Of a stretch of 20,691 nucleotides of DNA, positions 14,772 through 20,691 are shown piece by piece. Within the stretch, counting starts at the first letter, position 1; each line of letters starts with the position of its first letter. This DNA is from an uncultured Lachnospiraceae bacterium (lineage in GTDB: Bacteria > Bacillota > Clostridia > Lachnospirales > Lachnospiraceae). The notes under the pieces are model-generated. The model searched no databases and had not been told where the DNA came from. It saw nothing but the letters and a program-made list of their open reading frames with translations. Location of the stretch: assembly GCA_948441955.1 (NCBI GenBank), contig CAOJQZ010000040.1, positions 1-20,691 on the forward strand. The letters are read 5' to 3'. The position numbers were made by a program, and so were the translations under genes.

Positions 14772-15643
14772 AGGATTATATTGTAAGAGCAACGGCTGCA
14801 GAAGGACAGGTGAGAGCCTTTGCCGCAACAACAGGCGTCCTTGTGGAGGAAGCAAGGAAGCGGCATGGGACAAGCCCGGTGGCTACAGCAGCCCTGGGAC
14901 GTCTTCTGACAGCGGGAGCCATGATGGGAAGCATGATGAAAAATGATACGGATATGCTGACACTGCAGATCCGAGCTGGCGGTCCGCTCGGCGGGATTAC
15001 AGTGACAGCAGACAGTCATGCAAATGTAAAGGGATATGTGTTAAATCCGGAGGTAATTCTTCCCCCGAAGAACGGGAAGCTTGATGTAGGCGGCGCTGTG
15101 GGAGTGGGGCTTCTGCAGGTCATTAAGGATATGGGGCTTAAGGAGCCTTACTCCGGCCAAACAGTACTTGTAAGCAGTGAAATTGCAGAGGATTTGACCT
15201 ATTATTTTGCAAATTCAGAGCAGGTGCCCTCCTCGGTAGGCTTAGGCGTTCTGATGGAGAAGGATAACACGGTGAAGTGCGCAGGCGGATTTCTTATCCA
15301 GCTTATGCCCTTTGCAAAGGAAAAGACCATAAGCCAGTTAGAAGAAAATCTGAAAAACGTAACATCAGTTACGGCGCTTCTTGACAAGGGCTGTACGCCG
15401 GAGCAGCTGTTAGACGCCCTTCTTGGAAATCTTGGATTAGAGATTACAGATACGGTTGATACGAGATTTTACTGCAATTGTTCAAAGGAGAGGGTAGAGC
15501 AGGCAGTAGTCAGCATCGGCAGGAAGGACATTCAGGACATGATTGAAGAGGGGAAGGACATTGAGGTAAAATGTCATTTCTGCAATACGGCTTATCATTA
15601 TACAATTGAAGATTTGAAGCGGATTATAAAAAGGAGCAGGTAA
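14768..15643 (+). CDS. hslO: Redox-regulated chaperone Hsp33
   Basis: A cytoplasmic holdase that is inactive when its four cysteines bind zinc and becomes active on oxidation and unfolding. 291 residues, the family's normal length. The N-terminal part has the family features: RATAAEGQVRAFAATT, RHGTSPVATAALGRLLTAGA and GGPLGGITVTADS. The C-terminal redox switch is intact, with CNC (C236, C238) and CHFC (C269, C272), 30 residues between the pairs. The start overlaps the methyltransferase stop by 4 nt. nadE follows after 17 nt. Confidence 0.96.
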   Translation: MKDYIVRATAAEGQVRAFAATTGVLVEEARKRHGTSPVATAALGRLLTAGAMMGSMMKNDTDMLTLQIRAGGPLGGITVTADSHANVKGYVLNPEVILPPKNGKLDVGGAVGVGLLQVIKDMGLKEPYSGQTVLVSSEIAEDLTYYFANSEQVPSSVGLGVLMEKDNTVKCAGGFLIQLMPFAKEKTISQLEENLKNVTSVTALLDKGCTPEQLLDALLGNLGLEITDTVDTRFYCNCSKERVEQAVVSIGRKDIQDMIEEGKDIEVKCHFCNTAYHYTIEDLKRIIKRSR

Positions 15644-15660
15644 GGAAGGCGGAAATAAAA

Positions 15661-17571
15661 ATGAAGCATGGATTTGTAAAGGTGGCGGCAGTGACGCCGG
15701 ATATCCGGGTGGCAGATGTAAGCTATAATACGGAGCAGATATGCAGAAAAATCGATGAAACGACAGAGAAAGGTGCAAAAATCATCGTATTTCCGGAGCT
15801 GTGTATTACAGGATATACATGCGGGGATTTATTTACTCAGGAGATTCTTCTTTCTAGGGCGAGAGAGGCGCTTCATGTAATTGCGAAGCATACGGAAGGG
15901 ATAGACGGGCTAATCTTTGTAGGCGTGCCGATTGAAGCTGACGGCGAGCTTTATAATGTGGCGGCTGCGTTAAATAGGGGCAGGATTTTAGGACTTACGA
16001 CAAAGAGCTTCCTTCCTAATTACGGTGAATTCTATGAGATGCGCCAGTTTTCTGCAGGACCTGAGGAAGCGGAGGAGCTTCTTTTTGACGGGGAACTGCT
16101 CCCTTTCGGCCCGAAGCTTCTTTTTCGGGCAGAGGAAATGGATTCTCTGATTGTATCTGCAGAGATCTGCGAGGATGTATGGTCGGCAGTGCCCCCCAGT
16201 ATTGAAGCGGCAAGAGAGGGAGCAGTCATTATTGTAAACTGTTCTGCCAGTGACGAGACAATCGGAAAGCAGGGCTATAGGAACAGTCTGGTTTCTGGAC
16301 AATCGGCAAGGCTTATCTGCGGGTATGTGTACGCCAACGCCGGGGAGGGAGAATCTACGACAGATCTTGTGTTTGGCGGCCACAACCTGATTGCCGAAAA
16401 CGGGACGGTGCTGGCAGAGGGAAAAAGGTTTGAAAACGGAGTTATTTACTCAGAGATTGACGTGCAGAGACTGAACAGCGAACGAAGAAGGAATACAACC
16501 TTTCAGGGGGCAAAAGAGCACAGGCTGAAAAGGATTCCCTTTTCTGTTAAGATGGAAGAGACGCCGCTTACACGGCAGATTTCCTCCCGTCCCTTTGTGC
16601 CGGAGCTGGAAGGAGAACGGGAGAAACGGTGCGAGGAAATTCTTACCATACAGGCAATGGGACTTAAAAAGCGTCTTGCCCATACAGGAGCAGGAAGCGC
16701 AGTTGTAGGTATTTCCGGGGGGCTGGACTCCACCCTTGCCCTTCTTGTGACGGCAAAGGCCTTTGATATGCTTGGACTCGAAAGAAAAAGAATTACGGCG
16801 GTTACCATGCCCTGCTTCGGAACGACTGACAGAACCTATCAGAATGCCTGCAGGATGTCTGTAAGTCTGGGGGCGGATCTTAGAGAGGTTCCTGTCAGGG
16901 AGGCAGTGCTCACCCATTTTAGGGATATCGGGCATAACCCTGAGGATCACAGCGTTACTTATGAAAATGCCCAGGCCAGAGAGCGGACGCAGGTACTGAT
17001 GGATATTGCCAATCAGACCAAGGGACTGGTAATCGGAACCGGAGATATGTCGGAGCTGGCTCTTGGGTGGGCAACCTACAACGGGGATCATATGTCTATG
17101 TACGGGGTAAATGCTTCCGTTCCAAAAACACTTGTGAGACATCTGGTTCATTATTATGCAGATACCTGCGGGGACGAGAATCTTAAAAAAGTTTTGTATG
17201 ATGTGCTTGATACGCCTGTAAGCCCGGAGCTGCTTCCGCCAAAGGACGGAGAGATTGCCCAGAAAACGGAGGATCTGGTGGGGCCCTATGAGCTGCATGA
17301 TTTTTATCTGTACTATATGCTGCGTTTCGGATACCCGCCGGAAAAGCTATACCGGCTTGCAAGGCTAGCATTTGCGGGGGAATATGATGACGCGGTAATT
17401 TGTAAGTGGCTTCGGATATTTTACCGGAGATTTTTCAGCCAGCAGTTTAAACGGTCCTGTCTGCCGGACGGACCGAAGGTGGGAACTGTGGCGCTTTCGC
17501 CGAGAGGAGACTGGAGAATGCCAAGTGATGCATGCGGGGCGCTGTGGATGGAGGAGATGGAGAAATTATAA
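15661..17571 (+). CDS. nadE: Glutamine-dependent NAD(+) synthetase
   Basis: Converts deamido-NAD to NAD with ATP and glutamine, the last step of NAD synthesis. 636 residues in two domains. The N-terminal nitrilase-type glutaminase (about 1-290) has the catalytic triad in FPELCITGYT (E46), TKSFLPNYGEFYE (K115) and SAEICEDVW (C170). The C-terminal synthetase (about 320-636) has the ATP-binding P-loop SGGLDS (352-357) and later GTGDMSELALGW. The long form contrasts with the short ammonia-dependent NadE of Bacillus. AAGGAAGGCGG lies upstream of the start. It is the last gene of the operon, closed by the hairpin at 17581-17637. Confidence 0.96.
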   Translation: MKHGFVKVAAVTPDIRVADVSYNTEQICRKIDETTEKGAKIIVFPELCITGYTCGDLFTQEILLSRAREALHVIAKHTEGIDGLIFVGVPIEADGELYNVAAALNRGRILGLTTKSFLPNYGEFYEMRQFSAGPEEAEELLFDGELLPFGPKLLFRAEEMDSLIVSAEICEDVWSAVPPSIEAAREGAVIIVNCSASDETIGKQGYRNSLVSGQSARLICGYVYANAGEGESTTDLVFGGHNLIAENGTVLAEGKRFENGVIYSEIDVQRLNSERRRNTTFQGAKEHRLKRIPFSVKMEETPLTRQISSRPFVPELEGEREKRCEEILTIQAMGLKKRLAHTGAGSAVVGISGGLDSTLALLVTAKAFDMLGLERKRITAVTMPCFGTTDRTYQNACRMSVSLGADLREVPVREAVLTHFRDIGHNPEDHSVTYENAQARERTQVLMDIANQTKGLVIGTGDMSELALGWATYNGDHMSMYGVNASVPKTLVRHLVHYYADTCGDENLKKVLYDVLDTPVSPELLPPKDGEIAQKTEDLVGPYELHDFYLYYMLRFGYPPEKLYRLARLAFAGEYDDAVICKWLRIFYRRFFSQQFKRSCLPDGPKVGTVALSPRGDWRMPSDACGALWMEEMEKL

Positions 17572-17580
17572 AATTTTAAT

Positions 17581-17637
17581 AAAATAACCGGCTCCAAGCC
17601 AGACAGAGTTTTCTGTAAGACGGAAGCCGGTTATTTT
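17581..17637. terminator. Bidirectional terminator between nadE and the S1 gene
   Basis: A perfect 13-bp pairing of AAAATAACCGGCT (17581-17593) with 17625-17637 closes a longer hairpin whose interior contains a small second stem (ACAGA with TCTGT). A/T runs at both ends act as the T-tract for either direction. It lies 10 nt after nadE and 12 nt after the end of the minus-strand S1 gene. Confidence 0.82.
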
Positions 17638-17649
17638 AGTTAAAACGCT

Positions 17650-18348
17650 TTACAGCTTAATATTCTTAAACAGATCTCCAAGGCTAGTTCCAATCCGTTC
17701 AGACTTCGGAATCTCAACCTTTTCTGCCGGTTCTTCCCGGACTTCCTCAAGGGCCTTCATGCTGAGACTGATCTTGCCGTCTTTTACGCCGATAATTTTA
17801 ACAGACACTTCATCTCCCACCTTAAGAACATCCTTCGGAGCCTTGATCCGCTTCTGACTTATCTGGGATACATGTACCAGACCGGAGAGCCCGTCGCTTA
17901 AACGGACGAATGCGCCGTAGTTCTGCAGCGTTTCTACAGTACCTGTAACTACACTTCCGATTTTAATATTTGCAATCTTTTCTTCCAGCGCTTTTCTTTC
18001 TTTTTCCTTCAGAATCTCCCGGGCGGACAGAACGAGGCGTCCGTTTGCCTGCTCCACATCAATGACCTGAACCTCAATATCCTTAAGGAGATAGGTTTCC
18101 AAATCCTCAATATAGGATAAGGACAGCTTGGAGGCCGGGATAAATCCACGAAGGCCTTCAACCATAGCGATTGCTCCGCCGTTTACAATACCTTCAATTT
18201 TAACTGGGAGAACTGTTTTCTTTTCCATGTAGTCTTTTACGACATTCCACGGATTAGCATCATCAAAATGCTCCTCTAAATCTGCCATGGTCATTTCTTC
18301 AGCAGATGTGTCTGCTTTTGTTTCTTCTTGTAATAATTCTTCACTCAT
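17650..18348 (-). CDS. S1 RNA-binding domain protein (ribosomal protein S1-like)
   Basis: 232 residues with two S1 (OB-fold) domains. The first (about 46-110, VLPVKIEGIVNGGAIAMVEG then LRGFIPASKLS) has the altered pattern of the inner S1 repeats. The second (about 129-198, GSVVTGTVETLQNYGAFVRL then SGLVHVSQIS) is a canonical RNA-binding copy. An acidic N-terminal leader and a charged C-terminal tail flank them. It is shorter than the 4-6-domain S1 of proteobacteria and resembles the compact S1-like proteins of Firmicutes, where a role in translation or mRNA binding is expected but varies. The ribosome binding site AGGAAGGGAA precedes the start on the minus strand. Confidence 0.9.
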   Translation of the reverse strand: MSEELLQEETKADTSAEEMTMADLEEHFDDANPWNVVKDYMEKKTVLPVKIEGIVNGGAIAMVEGLRGFIPASKLSLSYIEDLETYLLKDIEVQVIDVEQANGRLVLSAREILKEKERKALEEKIANIKIGSVVTGTVETLQNYGAFVRLSDGLSGLVHVSQISQKRIKAPKDVLKVGDEVSVKIIGVKDGKISLSMKALEEVREEPAEKVEIPKSERIGTSLGDLFKNIKL

Positions 18349-18391
18349 TGCAATTCCCTTCCTGAATCCTTAGACTTGTACATACGAGGAC

Positions 18392-18420
18392 AGTATATCA
18401 TATAATTTCCTGTTATTCAA
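18392..18420 (-). promoter_or_regulatory. Promoter of the S1-domain gene
   Basis: On the minus strand, TTGAAT (plus-strand 18415-18420) and TATACT (plus-strand 18392-18397) are 17 bp apart, about 43 bp before the start codon. Confidence 0.7.
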
Positions 18421-18440
18421 AGAAAATATAGATATTTTCT
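18421..18440. repeat. 20-bp inverted repeat in the divergent S1/pyrophosphatase gap
   Basis: AGAAAATAT (18421-18429) and ATATTTTCT (18432-18440) are exact complements with a 2-bp centre. The element abuts the -35 of the S1 gene promoter and lies upstream of a TTGACG (18451-18456) that may be a -35 for the pyrophosphatase gene, although no good -10 follows at the right spacing. It could be a regulator-binding site; no regulator is identifiable. Confidence 0.5.
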
Positions 18441-18511
18441 GAAATTAAGGTTGACGAATGCATAAAAAAATGGCAAGCTAATTTTAAATAATTTTTATAT
18501 GAGGTGAAACT

Positions 18512-20158
18512 ATGGGGAAAAAAGCTGGGAAGGTATATGTAGTCGGTCATAAGAATCCGGACACAGATTCCATCTGTTCTGCGATTGCTTACGCGGCGCT
18601 GAAAGCTAAAATAACAGGAAATGAATATGAGGCAAGAAGAGCCGGACAGATTAATGAGGAAACGGCTTATGTTCTAAAGCGTTTTAAAATGGATGCGCCG
18701 GCGCTTCTTTCCAATGTGAAGCTCCAGGTAAAAGACATAGACATACATAAAATTGAGGGGGTTGATCCGAATATTTCTATTAAAGATACCTGGGCGAAGA
18801 TGAAGGAGCATCAGGTGAAGACCATACCTGTTGTAAAAGACGGGGAGCTGGTGGGAGTGATCTCTACGGGGGATATCGCGAAGTCTTATATGGATGTCCA
18901 TGACAACCACATTCTGTCGGAGGCAAAGACCCAGTATAAAAATATTCTGGAGACGCTTAAGGGGACCATGCTTGTAGGAAATGAACACGGACAGTTTACC
19001 AAGGGGAAGGTGACCATCGGCGCGTCAAATGCGCAGCTTATGGAGGAATTCATTGATAAAGATGATTTGGTGATAGTAGGAAACCGATATGAGGCTCAGG
19101 CATGTGCTGTGGATATTGATGCAAGCTGCCTGGTGGTATGTCATGACGCACAGGTACCTGACGAACTGCTTAAAAAAGCAGAGGAGCAGAGCATGGTTGT
19201 TATCCGTACGCCTTATGATACCTTTACGGCTGTGCGGCTGATTAACCAGAGTATTCCGGTGAAATATTTTATGAGTAAAGGGCCTCTTACTACCTTCAGG
19301 ATGAGCGATTATGTAGATGATATCAAGGAGATCATGACAAAGAAGAAGTACCGTGATTTCCCAATCTTAGACCGGCACGGCAGATTTAAGGGGTTTATTT
19401 CCAGACGTCGTTTTATGAATTCCAGTAAGAAGAAGGTAATTCTGGTGGATCACAATGAGAAGTCACAGGCAGTAGACGGGATTGAAGAGGCAGACATTGT
19501 AGAGATTATCGACCACCACAGGTTAGGAAGTATCGAGACCCTTGGCCCGGTCTTTTTCAGAAACCAGCCGGTAGGCTGTACGGCAACGATTGTTTTCCAG
19601 ATGTATGAGGAAGCGGAGGTCAAAATTCCGAAAAAGACAGCCGGACTTTTATGTGCAGCGATTATTTCCGATACTCTTTTATTTCGGTCACCCACCTGTA
19701 CGGCTCTTGATGAGAAGGTAGCAAAGAAGCTTGCAGGCCTTGCGGAAATCAATCTGGAGGACATGGCCCGGGAAATGTTTAACGCAGGAAGCAGCATGAA
19801 GGGAAAGAGCGCAGAGGAAATCTGTTTCCAGGACTTTAAGCAGTTTACAGTAAATGATACGGTTTTTGGCGTGGGTCAGATTAACTCTATGAATAAGGAA
19901 GAACTGGCAGAGATTAAAGAAAAGCTTACAGAGCATCTTCCGAAGGTATTAAAGGAAAATAATCTGCAGATGATATATTTTATGCTGACGGATATTCTGG
20001 ATGAATCTACAGAGCTTTTGTGCTGCGGTACGGGAGCAAGGGCCAATGTTGCGGAGGCATTTGACATACCGGAAAATGCAGAGAAAACCATACTTAAAGG
20101 GGTGGTTTCCAGGAAGAAACAGTTAATACCGGCATTGGTGGCGGTGCTACAGCAATAA
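18512..20158 (+). CDS. ppaC: Manganese-dependent inorganic pyrophosphatase with CBS-DRTGG-CBS regulatory insert
   Basis: Family II (DHH) pyrophosphatase that hydrolyses PPi in the cytoplasm and so drives biosynthesis. At 548 residues it is much longer than the 310-residue basic form because of an insert. Metal ligands are in HKNPDTDS (H13, D17, D19), VDHN (D313) and IDHH (D334-H336). The insert between about 73 and 305 contains a CBS motif (TIPVVKDGELVGVISTGDIA), a DRTGG domain (about 130-245) and a second CBS motif (FPILDRHGRFKGFISRRRFM). The DHHA2 domain ends with the substrate-binding SRKKQ (533-537). In known CBS-PPases the CBS pair binds AMP, ADP or ATP, and the DRTGG domain allows diadenosine polyphosphate activation. 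The start follows GAGGTG. The gene ahead is divergent; a flavin-reductase-like gene follows after 15 nt. Confidence 0.95.
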   Translation: MGKKAGKVYVVGHKNPDTDSICSAIAYAALKAKITGNEYEARRAGQINEETAYVLKRFKMDAPALLSNVKLQVKDIDIHKIEGVDPNISIKDTWAKMKEHQVKTIPVVKDGELVGVISTGDIAKSYMDVHDNHILSEAKTQYKNILETLKGTMLVGNEHGQFTKGKVTIGASNAQLMEEFIDKDDLVIVGNRYEAQACAVDIDASCLVVCHDAQVPDELLKKAEEQSMVVIRTPYDTFTAVRLINQSIPVKYFMSKGPLTTFRMSDYVDDIKEIMTKKKYRDFPILDRHGRFKGFISRRRFMNSSKKKVILVDHNEKSQAVDGIEEADIVEIIDHHRLGSIETLGPVFFRNQPVGCTATIVFQMYEEAEVKIPKKTAGLLCAAIISDTLLFRSPTCTALDEKVAKKLAGLAEINLEDMAREMFNAGSSMKGKSAEEICFQDFKQFTVNDTVFGVGQINSMNKEELAEIKEKLTEHLPKVLKENNLQMIYFMLTDILDESTELLCCGTGARANVAEAFDIPENAEKTILKGVVSRKKQLIPALVAVLQQ

Positions 20159-20173
20159 GAAAGGAAAACAGAT

Positions 20174-20691
20174 ATGGGAAAACAGGTATGGAAGCCGGGA
20201 AATATGCTATATCCTCTTCCGGCAGTTATGGTAAGTACAGCGGATAAAAAGGGAAACGACAATATAATTACAATCGCTTGGACCGGAACGGTATGCACCA
20301 ATCCGGCGATGCTTTATATTTCTGTAAGGCCGGAGCGTTATTCCTATCCTATGCTCCGGGAAAGCGGAGAATTTGCGGTGAATCTGACAACAGAGGAGCT
20401 TGCGCATGCGGCAGATTGGTGCGGAGTACGTTCCGGGAAGGATTTTGATAAGTGGAAAGAAACGGGGCTTACCAGAGAAATCGCACAGAAGCTTGAATTT
20501 GCCCCGGTAATAAAAGAAAGTCCGGTGAATCTTGAATGTAAAGTGCAGGAAGTAAAAGAGCTTGGATCTCATCATATGTTTCTTGCAGAGGTAGTGGCTG
20601 TACAGGCAGATGAGAATTATATGAAAGAAAACGGAAAATTCGAATTGAATGATTCCGGGCTTATTGCATATTCCCACGGAGAATATTTCTC
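20174..20691 (+). CDS. Flavin reductase-like domain protein (3' end beyond window)
   Basis: An open frame of 172 codons runs off the right edge. It begins MGKQVWKPGNMLYPLPAVMV and continues with VSTADKKGNDNIITIAWTGT, VCTNPAMLYISVRPERYSYP and SGEFAVNLTTEEL, the typical order of the FMN-binding flavin_reduct (FlaRed) family, which holds FMN in a split-barrel fold. Members reduce flavins or related electron carriers with NAD(P)H; the precise reaction is not evident. A ribosome binding site AAAGGAAAA precedes the ATG, which lies 15 nt after the pyrophosphatase stop, so the two are probably co-transcribed. The minus-strand frame over the same bases is a shadow. Confidence 0.88.
   Translation, partial: MGKQVWKPGNMLYPLPAVMVSTADKKGNDNIITIAWTGTVCTNPAMLYISVRPERYSYPMLRESGEFAVNLTTEELAHAADWCGVRSGKDFDKWKETGLTREIAQKLEFAPVIKESPVNLECKVQEVKELGSHHMFLAEVVAVQADENYMKENGKFELNDSGLIAYSHGEYF

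Noticed and set aside
16450..17298. 282-residue minus-strand reading frame inside nadE
   Set aside because: It lies wholly antisense to a conserved NAD synthetase with intact motifs, and its translation has no recognisable domain.
18451..18479. A promoter for the pyrophosphatase gene at TTGACG
   Set aside because: The -35-like TTGACG has no acceptable -10 at 16-18 bp, so I did not list it as a feature.

Overview
The window looks like a chromosomal segment of a low-to-mid GC Gram-positive anaerobe of the Clostridia, most likely Lachnospiraceae. This is inferred from strong AGGAGG-type ribosome binding sites, TTGACA/TATAAT promoters, a T-box riboswitch, a glutamine-dependent NAD synthetase, a CBS/DRTGG-type family II pyrophosphatase and a cysteine-insert acetolactate synthase. 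No species can be named from the sequence alone. Most of it is ordinary housekeeping and small regulated transport operons. I see no tRNA, rRNA, CRISPR array, prophage or intact insertion sequence.

Layout. (1) 1-486 is a scar. The 3' part of an unrecognised minus-strand gene ends inside a perfect 34-bp palindrome, and it abuts a short plus-strand remnant of a TauE/SafE permease. (2) 515-4311 is a branched-chain amino acid module: promoter, a T-box leader whose specifier reads as GTA (valine), ilvB, ilvN and ilvE, the last with a possible promoter of its own. (3) 4446-6609 holds a minus-strand methyl-accepting chemotaxis receptor with its promoter and a strong hairpin beyond its 3' end. (4) 6658-8604 is a GntR (YtrA-type) regulator, ABC ATPase and ABC-2 permease operon with a large inverted repeat over its promoter. 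(5) 8612-13559 holds a TetR regulator divergent from an MMPL/RND transporter and a large exported heptad-repeat protein, with three copies of one palindromic operator between them. (6) 13582-17637 is an operon of cupin, SAM methyltransferase, hslO (Hsp33) and nadE, closed by a bidirectional terminator. (7) 17650-18420 is a two-domain S1 RNA-binding protein on the minus strand. (8) 18512-20691 is the CBS/DRTGG manganese pyrophosphatase followed by a flavin-reductase-like gene cut by the window end.

How the parts work together. The ilv genes supply the first step (acetolactate/acetohydroxybutyrate synthase) and last step (aminotransferase) of valine, leucine and isoleucine synthesis, and the leader senses uncharged tRNA. 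The GntR and TetR units are both self-contained sets of regulator, operator and membrane transporter. The TetR/MMPL/heptad-repeat set is the best candidate for a poorly described system: the exported repeat protein may be an extracytoplasmic partner of the transporter. The other main oddities are the four-cysteine insert in IlvB and the rearrangement scar at the left edge.
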